Positions 19,453-27,783 of a DNA stretch of 64,000 bases are shown here, piece after piece. Below the pieces are notes generated by a model that saw only the letters and a program-made list of their open reading frames with translations, ran no database searches and had not been told where the DNA came from. The stretch spans positions 1-64,000 of the forward strand of contig JAJFTR010000001.1 of NCBI GenBank assembly GCA_021372825.1. Reading direction: 5' to 3'. Position numbers and translations under genes: made by a program. This DNA comes from Actinomycetes bacterium (lineage in GTDB: Bacteria > Actinomycetota > Coriobacteriia > Anaerosomatales > Anaerosomataceae). The first letter of the stretch is position 1. Every line of letters starts with the position of its first letter.

Positions 19453-19701
19453 ATGGAATCGCTGCTCGTGTTCCTGATCGTCGGCGGCATCGCCGGCTGG
19501 CTGGCCGGGCTGGTCGTGCGCGGCTACGGCTTCGGCCTGTTCGGCAACATCGCGGTCGGCATCGTCGGCGCGTTCCTCGCCGGTTGGCTGCTGCCGCGGA
19601 TCGGCCTGGTCATCGGCGGCAGCATCGTCGCCGCGATCGTCCACGCGCTGATCGGCGCGATCATCCTGCTGCTGGTCATCGGCCTGATCCGGCGCCGCTG
19701 A
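19453..19701 (+). CDS. GlsB/YeaQ/YmgE family stress membrane protein
   Basis: An 82-residue, three-helix membrane protein of the transglycosylase-associated (GlsB/YeaQ/YmgE) family. The glycine-rich pattern GGIAGWLAGLVVRGYGFGLF and then GNIAVGIVGAFLAGWLLP is diagnostic. Members are induced by general stress; their molecular job is unclear. An AGGAGAG site is visible at 19440-19446. The 3' end faces the MFS gene, with a shared hairpin between. Confidence 0.88.
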   Translation: MESLLVFLIVGGIAGWLAGLVVRGYGFGLFGNIAVGIVGAFLAGWLLPRIGLVIGGSIVAAIVHALIGAIILLLVIGLIRRR

Positions 19702-19711
19702 GCGCGCCGGG

Positions 19712-19746
19712 GAAAAAACGGACGCCGGCACCCGGCCGGCGTCCGT
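19712..19746 (-). terminator. Rho-independent terminator of the MFS gene
   Basis: An 11-bp stem ACGGACGCCGG / CCGGCGTCCGT with a 7-base loop. Read on the minus strand it is followed by TTTTTT, so it ends transcription of the MFS gene that stops at 19760. Confidence 0.85.
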
Positions 19747-19759
19747 CGCGGTGCGTGGA

Positions 19760-21424
19760 TCACTTGGCGATGTCGACGTCCTTGGTCTCGCGCAGGAACA
19801 GCAGGCCGATCACGAACGTCATCAGCGACACCACGATCGGGTACCACAGGCCGGAGTAGATGTTGCCGGTCCAGGCCACGATGGCGAAGGCGGTGGTCGG
19901 CAGGAAGCCGCCGAACCAGCCGTTGCCGATGTGGTACGGCAGGCTCATCGAGGTGTAGCGGATGCGGGTCGGGAACATCTCGACCAGCCACGCCGCGATC
20001 GGGCCGTACACCATGGTCACGTAGATCACCAGCAGCGTCAGCAGCACGATCAGCATCGGCTTGTTGACCTGCGCGGGATCGGCCTTCTCCGGGTAGCCGG
20101 CGTCGGCCAGCGCGGCGCCGACGCTCTTGCCGAACGCCTCGCTGCGCGCCTTGAAATCCGGCTTGGCCAGGCCGCCGCCCTCGAAGGCGTCGATCGCGGT
20201 GCTGCCCACCTTCACCTGCGCCAGCGTGCCGGTGGGCGCGGCGACGTTGTCGTAGGGAATGCCCTTCTTGGCCAGGTAGCTCTTCGCCACGTCGCAGGAG
20301 TTGGTGAAGGTCTTCTTGCCGATCAGATCGACCTGGAAGCTGCAGGTGGCGGGATCGGCGATCACCGTCACCGGCGCCGTCGCGCTGGCCGCCTCGATCG
20401 CCGGGTTGCCGTAGTGGGTCAGGCCCTTGAAGACCGGGAAGTAGGTGACCGCGGCCAGCAGGCAGCCGGCCAGCACCACGGTCTTGCGGCCGATGCGGTC
20501 GGACAGCCAGCCGAAGAACACGAAGAACGGCGTGCCGATCAGCAGCGACGCGGCGATCAGCAGCTGCGTGGTGGTGCTGTCGATCTTCAGCGTCTGGCCG
20601 AGGAAGTACAGCGCGTAGAACTGGCCGCAGTACCACACCACGGCCTGGCCGGCGGTTGCGCCGAGCAGCGCCAGGATCACCACCTTCAGGTTGCCCCAGC
20701 GCGCGAACGACTCGGTCAGCGGCGCCGTCGAGCCTTTGCCCTCGGCCTTCATCTGCTGGAACATCGGCGACTCGGCCAACTGCAGGCGGATGTACACCGA
20801 CACCGCCAGCAGCACCGCCGAGATCAGGAACGGCACGCGCCAGCCCCAGGTGGCGAAGGCGTCGCCGAACCAGGCCTTGCAGCCGAGGATCACCAGCAGC
20901 GACAGGAACAGGCCGAACGTCGCGGTGATCTGGATGAAGCTGGTGTAGAAGCCGCGCTTGCCCTGCGGCGCATGCTCGGCGACGTAGGTCGCCGCGCCGC
21001 CGTACTCGCCACCGAGCGCGAGACCCTGCAAGATCCGCAGGAAGATCAAGATGATGCCGGCAATCGGGCCGATCTTATCGATGGTCGGCAGAAGACCGAC
21101 GCCGAACGTGCACAGACCCATGATGGTCATCGTCACGAGGAACGTGTACTTCCGACCGATGAGGTCGCCGATGCGGCCGAACACCACCGCGCCGAAAGGC
21201 CTGACGATAAAGCCGATCGCGAACGCCGCGAGCCACGCGATCATGTTCCCGAGAGGCGTTCCCGTCTGGTAGAACTTGCTCGAGATGACAGTCGCGAGAC
21301 TCCCGAAGATGTAGAAGTCGTACCACTCGATCATGGTGCCTGCCGAGGAGGCCGCGATGATCTTCGTCATCTCCTTCCTTGGCAAGACGTAGTCTTGGGC
21401 GGCAGCAACCGCTGTGTCAGCCAT
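19760..21424 (-). CDS. MHS-family MFS transporter, compositionally hybrid gene
   Basis: A 554-residue major facilitator of the metabolite:H+ symporter type (ProP/KgtP/ShiA-like), about 12 membrane helices. Family marks are SAGTMIEWYDFYIFG near the N-terminus, RPFGAVVFGRIGDLIGRKY in loop 2-3, and GLALGGEYGGAATYVAEHAP in helix 4. A long soluble insert (about residues 330-420, with TCSFQVDLIGKKTF) separates helices 8 and 9. The substrate cannot be read. Codon use changes sharply at about 21,005-21,020: the first ~140 residues use TTG/CTC/GGT as do the genes to the right, and the rest uses CTG/GGC as do the genes to the left. The frame is intact across the switch. The start at 21424 follows GGAGG by 5 bp. 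Confidence 0.85.
   Translation of the reverse strand: MADTAVAAAQDYVLPRKEMTKIIAASSAGTMIEWYDFYIFGSLATVISSKFYQTGTPLGNMIAWLAAFAIGFIVRPFGAVVFGRIGDLIGRKYTFLVTMTIMGLCTFGVGLLPTIDKIGPIAGIILIFLRILQGLALGGEYGGAATYVAEHAPQGKRGFYTSFIQITATFGLFLSLLVILGCKAWFGDAFATWGWRVPFLISAVLLAVSVYIRLQLAESPMFQQMKAEGKGSTAPLTESFARWGNLKVVILALLGATAGQAVVWYCGQFYALYFLGQTLKIDSTTTQLLIAASLLIGTPFFVFFGWLSDRIGRKTVVLAGCLLAAVTYFPVFKGLTHYGNPAIEAASATAPVTVIADPATCSFQVDLIGKKTFTNSCDVAKSYLAKKGIPYDNVAAPTGTLAQVKVGSTAIDAFEGGGLAKPDFKARSEAFGKSVGAALADAGYPEKADPAQVNKPMLIVLLTLLVIYVTMVYGPIAAWLVEMFPTRIRYTSMSLPYHIGNGWFGGFLPTTAFAIVAWTGNIYSGLWYPIVVSLMTFVIGLLFLRETKDVDIAK
21000..21020. other. Composition switch point inside the MFS gene
   Basis: Around the codons for LALGGEYGG the codon habit and taxonomic flavour change together. 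To the left all genes look gammaproteobacterial; to the right all look actinobacterial. The point falls in the most conserved motif of the transporter family, where two unrelated genomes could share a long exact match. Confidence 0.75.
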
Positions 21425-21646
21425 CATTCCCTCCTTCACCTTTTTCCGGGGGACGCGCTACCGGGCCCTGGCAGCGGCGTCCCTATGTGCGCATGCTACG
21501 GCCACACGTCCGTAGGAGGGAGATGTCGCGCCGGGGTCGGCGGTAAGCGCTCGGAGAGCGGAAAGCAAGCCTAGGCGAGCGGCGGCAACCGGCAGGTGAA
21601 CGGCATGGAGCGCCGGATGGACTGGCGGTCTAGAAAGAGAGTGCCC

Positions 21647-24211
21647 TCACTTCTTCGAGCCCCCCTGTCGCCCGCGCACGGCCTTGTAGACCTCGAACCA
21701 TGCGACGCCGGCGAATCCCGCCACTAGCGGGATCAGAACTTCTGCGGGATCGATCGGGCCGAAGTGGAACGCCTCGCGCGCGCCAGGTACGGCGAGGAGG
21801 AGCACGAGCAGAACGGTCGCCACCCCAAGGATCCAGTACAGCGTCGTGTTCTTGCGCTCCTTGAACGATCGCGCGATCGACAAGTGCCACGAACGGTTGA
21901 CAAGGATCAGCGCGAGGTTGCCTACCACAAGCGTCGCGAAGGTGAGCGACCGCACGACCCCGTCATCGTGGCCATCGAGGATCGACCACAGGTAGACGAC
22001 GAAGACCGCAAGGAGCACGGACGCGCCCTGGAGGAATGCGATAGACAGCACTTGGCGCCCGAACATCGGCGCGTCGACCGGCCGCGGGGGCCGGTCCATG
22101 ATACCCGGGTCGACCGGCTCGGCTTCGAAGACCACCGAGCACGCCGGATCGATGATGAGCTCGAGAAACGCGATCTGCACCGGCAGGAGCACGAGCGGCC
22201 AGTCCTTCACGAAGACAGGGATGAGCGACATGCCCGCGATCGGCACGTGCACCGCGATGATGTACGACATCGCCTTACGGAGGTTCTCGAAGATGCCGCG
22301 TCCTTGGCGCACACCCCCTACGATCGAGGTGAAGTCGTCGTCGGTGATGACGAGCGCCGCCGCCTCCCGGGCTACGTCGGTACCTCTCGCGCCCATGGCG
22401 ATACCGATGTCGGCCGCCCGCAGCGCCGGAGCGTCGTTCACACCGTCACCTGTCATGGCCACGACTTCGTCGTTGGCCTTAAGAGCGCGGATCAGCTGCA
22501 GTTTCTGCTCGGGCACCATCCGGGCGAACACCGAGACGGAGCGGACGCGGCGCGCGAGTTCCTCATCCGGCATCGACTCGAGCTCGGGGCCGGTGATACA
22601 ACCGGCCTCGCCATCCAGCCCGATCTCCCTCGCGATGGCAAGCGCGGTGCCGGGGTAGTCGCCGGTGATCATGACCACGCGTATGCCCGCACGCTTGCAC
22701 TCGGCCACCGCTTCCGGCACGCCGGGACGGACAGGGTCGTGCAGCCCCGCCAGACCGATGAACTCGAAGTCGAAGTCATGCTGGATGGGCGGAAGACCTT
22801 CGTCCACCGAGAAGTACGCGCGCGCGACGCCGAGCACACGCTGCCCGTTGGCGGTCGCCGCCTCCACGGTCGCGGTGAGCGCAGCGAGCTGCCCGGAGTC
22901 GAAGTGGCACAGGTCAGCTATCGCCTCGGGCGCCCCCTTGGCCGCGATCACGTAGCGATCGCCCTCGGGTGAGCGCCACACATGCGAGAGCGCCAACAGA
23001 TCCTCCGAGAGCGGATACTCGCGCACAAGCTCCCAGTCCGCATGCAGGTGTTCCGTCTCGGCCAGGTACTTCTCGCCAAGGACCTTGAAGGCCGTGTCCA
23101 TCGGGTCGAAGGGGTCGACAGGCGAGGCGAGCGTCGCGAACTCGGCGATCGCGTGGAACCGCTCGGGGAGAGGGCTCTCACCTATCTGGAACGACTCGCC
23201 GTCGACGATGAGCTCGCGCACCGTCATCTGGTTCATCGTGAGAGTGCCCGTCTTGTCTACACAGATGACGGTGGCCGACCCGAGCGTCTCGAGCACAGGT
23301 GTCCGCCGTGTCAGCACGTGCCGCTGCGAGAGCCTCCACGCCCCAAGCGCAAGGAATACCGTGAGCACCACGGGGAATTCCTCGGGGAGCATGGCCATCG
23401 CCGTGCCGATCCCCGCGAGCAGACCCTGCAGCCACTCACCACGCGTGAGGCCGTACACCACGACCACCACGACCGCGGCGCCCACGCCGAGCAGCGCGAC
23501 CATTCGCACGAGCCTGTCGACTTCTTTTTGCAGGCGGGTCCGTTCGGGTTCGATGGTCTTGAGCGCCGTGCCGATGCGGCCGAGCTCTGTCTGCTCACCC
23601 GTCGCTTTTGCCAGCATGATGCCCTGGCCCTTGACGACCAGGGTGCCCGAGAAGACCCACGGCGTTGCGTCACCGCCGGGGCGTCCCATCGGCTTTGCGG
23701 CAGCGTCCCGGCCGCACTGGACTTTGCGCACCGGCACGGACTCGCCGGTGAGCGCCGACTCGTCTGCGGAGAAGTTCATACACTGCAACAACACCCCATC
23801 GGCGGGGACGCGGTCCCCCTCGGCGAGAAGGACATAGTCGCCACGTACGACCTCGCGGCCCGGGATGCGCACGCGCTGGCCGTCCCTGAGGACGAGCGCG
23901 CGGGGCGAAGACAGATCCCGAAGCGCGGCGAGCGCGTTCTCCGTCTTGTGCTCCTGGTAGACCTCGATGCCGATGACCACGATCACGAAGAACATGAGCA
24001 TCGCGCCGTCGAGTGGTTCGGCGAGCAAGAAGTTGATGGTGCCCGCGCCGAGCAAGAGTAGGAGCATGGGCTCTCGCATGACGTCGAGCGCCTGCTGAAG
24101 GAGGCTGCGCTTCTTGGCAGCCGGAAGCTCGTTGGGGCCATCCGCCGCCAGCCGCTCCGCCGCCTCAGCGGATGTAAGTCCCTGGTATCCGATCTCTTCC
24201 AGTTCCGTCAT
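21647..24211 (-). CDS. Cation-transporting P-type ATPase (P2-like, PEEFP type)
   Basis: An 854-residue P-type ATPase. In order: an N-terminal cation-ATPase domain (LTSAEAAERLAADGPNELP), actuator motif SALTGESVPV, membrane motif AMLPEEFPVVLTVF, phosphorylation site VDKTGTLTMN with Asp319, the MITGDYPGTA loop and the hinge MTGDGVNDAPALRAADIG. Six C-terminal helices are present. Calcium pumps of this class normally have PEGLP in helix 4; here it is PEEFP, seen in a little-studied subgroup, so the ion is uncertain. It starts 41 bp after the stop of the ChrB-like gene and is probably co-transcribed with it. Confidence 0.87.
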   Translation of the reverse strand: MTELEEIGYQGLTSAEAAERLAADGPNELPAAKKRSLLQQALDVMREPMLLLLLGAGTINFLLAEPLDGAMLMFFVIVVIGIEVYQEHKTENALAALRDLSSPRALVLRDGQRVRIPGREVVRGDYVLLAEGDRVPADGVLLQCMNFSADESALTGESVPVRKVQCGRDAAAKPMGRPGGDATPWVFSGTLVVKGQGIMLAKATGEQTELGRIGTALKTIEPERTRLQKEVDRLVRMVALLGVGAAVVVVVVYGLTRGEWLQGLLAGIGTAMAMLPEEFPVVLTVFLALGAWRLSQRHVLTRRTPVLETLGSATVICVDKTGTLTMNQMTVRELIVDGESFQIGESPLPERFHAIAEFATLASPVDPFDPMDTAFKVLGEKYLAETEHLHADWELVREYPLSEDLLALSHVWRSPEGDRYVIAAKGAPEAIADLCHFDSGQLAALTATVEAATANGQRVLGVARAYFSVDEGLPPIQHDFDFEFIGLAGLHDPVRPGVPEAVAECKRAGIRVVMITGDYPGTALAIAREIGLDGEAGCITGPELESMPDEELARRVRSVSVFARMVPEQKLQLIRALKANDEVVAMTGDGVNDAPALRAADIGIAMGARGTDVAREAAALVITDDDFTSIVGGVRQGRGIFENLRKAMSYIIAVHVPIAGMSLIPVFVKDWPLVLLPVQIAFLELIIDPACSVVFEAEPVDPGIMDRPPRPVDAPMFGRQVLSIAFLQGASVLLAVFVVYLWSILDGHDDGVVRSLTFATLVVGNLALILVNRSWHLSIARSFKERKNTTLYWILGVATVLLVLLLAVPGAREAFHFGPIDPAEVLIPLVAGFAGVAWFEVYKAVRGRQGGSKK

Positions 24212-24252
24212 CGCTCCCCAGCGCCTTTCGCGTCATCGACCACGAACTCCCG

Positions 24253-25032
24253 TCACCACCGTATGTCGATCCTAAGAGAGTGCTTGCCCGCACGCTCGGA
24301 GTAGTCAAGATCCACCGCTGCGGCGTCCTGCGGCGGCTCGACACGCGTGTCGGCCACCTGCAACGTACCCGCTTCGAGTTCTTCGAGTGCACGGCGAGCG
24401 CCATCGATGACGTCGTTCGCGGCGCCTTCCGCCCGCACATGCGCGCGGCCATGCCGAGTGGCGGCTCCGCTCTTGTCACTCTTGGACGCCCGCAGGTCCC
24501 CGTGGTCTGGCCGCACATGGCGGGCGAAGGCGGCGAGCCGCTCTTCGCATGCACGCACCGCTTCGGTCGCCCCCTCCCGGCGTGGTGAGCCGAAGTAGTC
24601 ACGCGCGAGGATCGCTTCGAAATGCGTGCGCACGCGCGCCACATCGGAGCGCGCGTCTAAGAGTTCCTCCCGGTCGAAGTGCTGACGCTCCGTCTTGCGC
24701 TCGATGCGGTGGGTCATCTCTTCGCAGTCGTCGATGATCTCCTCGTACTCCTCGTCCCTCAGGCGGGCCAGCCCCGAGACGAACGCGGCCTCGGTTTTCG
24801 CGTCCACGCTCGGAACCTCAAGGAGCACAGCTTCCCCGCCCCCCTGTTCAACGAGTTTCCCGATCTGCGCAAGCCCCTCACGCACGTCCGGACGGTCCGG
24901 GAAGGCGTAGGTGGATTGCTGGAGCGGAAGCCCGCCGAGCTCCTTGACCTGCTTCCACACGCTCACACGCAACGTCGACGGCTTGGAGGGCAGACGATAG
25001 ATGACGTTCAGCCACCCATGGGACGACGGCAT
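24253..25032 (-). CDS. ChrB-like N-terminal domain protein
   Basis: A 259-residue protein whose first half matches the ChrB N-terminal domain (WLNVIYRLPSKPSTLRVSVW, then GLPLQQSTYAFPDRPDVREG and GGGEAVLLEV). ChrB proteins sense or help resist chromate in chr operons. The C-terminal rhodanese-like half of classical ChrB is missing; instead there is a charged helical region. It precedes a P-type ATPase, so a role in controlling or aiding metal transport is plausible but inferred. The start follows GGGGGG and sits beside nested palindromes at 25052-25072. Confidence 0.7.
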   Translation of the reverse strand: MPSSHGWLNVIYRLPSKPSTLRVSVWKQVKELGGLPLQQSTYAFPDRPDVREGLAQIGKLVEQGGGEAVLLEVPSVDAKTEAAFVSGLARLRDEEYEEIIDDCEEMTHRIERKTERQHFDREELLDARSDVARVRTHFEAILARDYFGSPRREGATEAVRACEERLAAFARHVRPDHGDLRASKSDKSGAATRHGRAHVRAEGAANDVIDGARRALEELEAGTLQVADTRVEPPQDAAAVDLDYSERAGKHSLRIDIRW

Positions 25033-25051
25033 ATGAACCCCCCGAGAACGG

Positions 25052-25072
25052 TTGTTGTGACAACAATTGTTG
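25052..25072. promoter_or_regulatory. Overlapping palindromes upstream of the ChrB-like gene
   Basis: TTGTTGTGACAACAA (25052-25066; 6-bp arms, 3-base centre) overlaps the perfect palindrome CAACAATTGTTG (25061-25072). They lie 20-40 bp before the ATG, where a repressor would block transcription or initiation. The bound protein is unknown. Confidence 0.6.
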
Positions 25073-25124
25073 GCCACGATACAACGCGCATCGCGCGGAT
25101 GCAAGGGCTTATGACGCGGCCATG

Positions 25125-27386
25125 CTACAGCCCGCGCCGCCGCATCTCTTTGACGATGAAGCTCGCGACATCCACGCCTTTGGCCTTACGCCCGAATCCC
25201 GCGTCCATACCCCACGCGCGCGCGAGCTCGTCGGTGACCTGAGTCCCGCCGCTGATGAGCAGCAGCTTGTCGCGAACGCCTTTCTCCTCGGCAAGGCTGC
25301 TGAGCTTCTCCATCATCTCGCGGTGGACTTCGGCGTGCGTGATGATCGTCGAGATCAGCACGACGCTCGCCGCGTGTTCGATGGCAGCGTCCAGCACCTT
25401 CTCGACCGGGACCGACGTTCCCAGGTAGGTGACCGAGAATCCCCACTTCTCCAGCCCGCCGTGTTTGATGTCGATGATCTCGCGCATGCCGACCGAGTGC
25501 TCGTCGTTGCCGACCGTCGCCGCGACGCACCGCACTTGGTGCGCGTGCACGAAGTCGCGGATCTCTTCGTCGGAGAGCGTCTCAGGCGGCAGCGGGATGG
25601 TGAGCGTCGTAGGATCGATCGCCACATCCAGCCTGCCTTTGAGCTCGATCAGCGTGCCCTCGGCGGGGTGCATCACGCGCTTGTGGATGACCTCACGATC
25701 GGTGAGGTTCATTGCGCGTCCGAGCTCGAGAGCGGCAGCTTCGGCCACCGCCTCGCCAGCAGGCAAGAACATCGTGACAGCCACGACGCCGTCGCCGGCC
25801 CACTCCACCTCGGGCTTGATGAGCCCCTTGTGTCGCAGCTCGGCCGTCTCGGCAAGCCGCACGGCGGCGTTGTCCACAGGATCGAGCTCGTCGATGTAGG
25901 GCACCTTCGCGTCATCGCACAGGGTGCACTTTCCGATGAGGTCGCACGGGCTCGCCTCGCCGAACTCGGCGCCGCGATAGCCCTGGGGCAGATGGTTCTC
26001 GCCGAAGTGGTGGCACACGGGCGCCATGTAGTCGTCCGCACGCTCCACGACCGTGCCCGCCGCCACTCCACCGTCACTCTTGCGCGCGATGCCGTCATCG
26101 TGTGTCTCGGGGTACTCGCCCGAATCCACGAAGTAGGCCTGCTCCACAGCCGAGAAGTACCCGCCGTCCCGGAGCATCGCCTCCAAGAACAGGACCGCGC
26201 GCTCTTTAAGCTCACGCACGCGAGCCTTGAGTTCCGCGCTCTCTCGGTCCACGCGCACCATCTCACGCAAGCCGTCCATGCCGACAAGCGCTTGCTTGGC
26301 GGTGTCCACCGCTGCGACGTTGTTGTAGTGCCAGGGGACGTTGCGACCCTCGTCGGGAGTGATCGTGGATTGGATGTCTGCCGAGGTGAGCCGGGAGATC
26401 ATGAGGTTCATCACGTGAGAGACGGTCGCGTCTCGGCCATCCGACTCCATGTAGCGCGTGTTCTGCTGCGCGCGCATCTTGTAATCGCCGAAGAGGTCGC
26501 GAAGCGCGAGCGCGTAGGGCAGGTCCATGCGCATGCACGGCGCAGGCGCCGCGTCCGGCGGGACGGTGGAGAGCGCGATACGCTGCTTGGGAATGCCGGC
26601 GGCCTGGGAGTAGGCGCAGTTGATGGCGTGCTGCACGAGGAGCTCCGGCATGACCTTCCACGCCTTGACGGCGGTGGCGTTCGCGTTGTGCGCGCCATCG
26701 ATCTGTAGCATGCCCGCGGCCGCCATCACATGCTTGGCTTCGGCCGCGTCCACGAAGCTGCGGTACATGTTGATGTTGCGGTACAGCACGTTGTACTGCG
26801 GGTCCTGGTGCGCGCCGTTGACGCCTTCCTCGGCGAAGAGCACCGCCATCTCCGGCCCCGCGACACCGCTCACGTAGCTATGGAAGTCGATCGGCCTGCC
26901 GACCTCGTCCTCGATCAGATCCAGCGCGCGCCGCGTGAACCTCAGCTGTTTACGCGTGATGGCGATACCGCCGACACCTTCTGGAGTACCTTCAAGCAGG
27001 CCGTCCATGTGGCTCTGGCCCGCCGTGCGGATCACCATGATGTGGTCCGCGCCATGCCACGCTGCCATGCGCATACGGCGGACGTCGTCTTCGGGGCGGC
27101 CCGAGGCGATCTCGGTGGTGATCACGCAGTCGGGCTGAGGGTCGATGTTGTCGAAGTAGTGGGCCGCCGGCAGCGGCACAAAGCGCGTGAGCGGCTCGGA
27201 CGTCTCATGATACGTGAACTCATACATGCGCTGGCCGGGTACCGGCGTACGCCACGTCCACCCCTTGCGGCGCGGGCGATAGTGCTCCAGATCCTTGAGC
27301 AGCGCCTCAACGTCGAGCTTCTCGTCGGGCCGCAGCGGCGGGTCGGACAGGGGCCTGCCGAAGCGCACATCGACCGGCTCGCTCAT
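25125..27386 (-). CDS. oraE: D-ornithine 4,5-aminomutase, large subunit
   Basis: A 753-residue OraE. With OraS it moves the 5-amino group of D-ornithine to C4, giving 2,4-diaminopentanoate, using adenosylcobalamin and PLP. The C-terminal cobalamin domain has NDEHSVGMREIID (DxHxxG; His630 as lower cobalt ligand), and the PLP lysine is Lys641 in DIKHGG, 11 residues later, exactly the His618-Lys629 spacing of the clostridial enzyme. LLISGGTQV completes the B12 fold. The barrel domain spans about residues 80-600. It is the last gene of the ord-ortA-ortB-oraS-oraE run and overlaps oraS by 4 bp. Confidence 0.96.
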   Translation of the reverse strand: MSEPVDVRFGRPLSDPPLRPDEKLDVEALLKDLEHYRPRRKGWTWRTPVPGQRMYEFTYHETSEPLTRFVPLPAAHYFDNIDPQPDCVITTEIASGRPEDDVRRMRMAAWHGADHIMVIRTAGQSHMDGLLEGTPEGVGGIAITRKQLRFTRRALDLIEDEVGRPIDFHSYVSGVAGPEMAVLFAEEGVNGAHQDPQYNVLYRNINMYRSFVDAAEAKHVMAAAGMLQIDGAHNANATAVKAWKVMPELLVQHAINCAYSQAAGIPKQRIALSTVPPDAAPAPCMRMDLPYALALRDLFGDYKMRAQQNTRYMESDGRDATVSHVMNLMISRLTSADIQSTITPDEGRNVPWHYNNVAAVDTAKQALVGMDGLREMVRVDRESAELKARVRELKERAVLFLEAMLRDGGYFSAVEQAYFVDSGEYPETHDDGIARKSDGGVAAGTVVERADDYMAPVCHHFGENHLPQGYRGAEFGEASPCDLIGKCTLCDDAKVPYIDELDPVDNAAVRLAETAELRHKGLIKPEVEWAGDGVVAVTMFLPAGEAVAEAAALELGRAMNLTDREVIHKRVMHPAEGTLIELKGRLDVAIDPTTLTIPLPPETLSDEEIRDFVHAHQVRCVAATVGNDEHSVGMREIIDIKHGGLEKWGFSVTYLGTSVPVEKVLDAAIEHAASVVLISTIITHAEVHREMMEKLSSLAEEKGVRDKLLLISGGTQVTDELARAWGMDAGFGRKAKGVDVASFIVKEMRRRGL

Positions 27387-27745
27387 CGCTGCCCTCCCCA
27401 GGTCGACTCAGGCACGTCCCAGCCGTCACCTGCGGCGAGCCTGGCTGCAGCGGTCGGTGCATCCACGCCCCACGCCTGCATGCACACAAGCACCACGTGC
27501 CCGGCGCCATGTCCGAGCAGCCCGCGCTTCTCACACTCCGAGACGACCGCCACGCCAACAGGAGAGGCGATGCCCATGCGCATGAGCACGCTGCGCTCGA
27601 TGGAGGGTGACGTGTGCGTGCGCGCAAGTTCCACCAGCGGCTCCACGACCTTGTGCGAGAGATCCCAAAAACGGGCCTCAAGCTCGGCGTCTGTGAGATC
27701 CGCGAGGTGCTCGCGCACTTCGTGGAACGTATCGGGACGAACCAT
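27383..27745 (-). CDS. oraS: D-ornithine 4,5-aminomutase, small subunit
   Basis: A 120-residue OraS, the normal length. The conserved stretches SVLMRMGIASPVGVAVV, KRGLLGHGAGHVVL and AWGVDAPTAAARLA are present. OraS pairs with OraE and is needed for stable activity, though the cofactor residues are in OraE. Its stop overlaps the oraE start by 4 bp, so the subunits should be made in matched amounts. ortB ends 38 bp upstream. Confidence 0.94.
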   Translation of the reverse strand: MVRPDTFHEVREHLADLTDAELEARFWDLSHKVVEPLVELARTHTSPSIERSVLMRMGIASPVGVAVVSECEKRGLLGHGAGHVVLVCMQAWGVDAPTAAARLAAGDGWDVPESTWGGQR

Positions 27746-27783
27746 CTTCGCCTCCTTGGCGTCAGCCTGTGCGGACCAGGGCT

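Noticed and set aside
19751-21574. A 607-codon + strand frame across the MFS gene
   Set aside because: Its residues are His/Arg/Gln-rich without motifs; the MFS frame on the minus strand has helices and family motifs.
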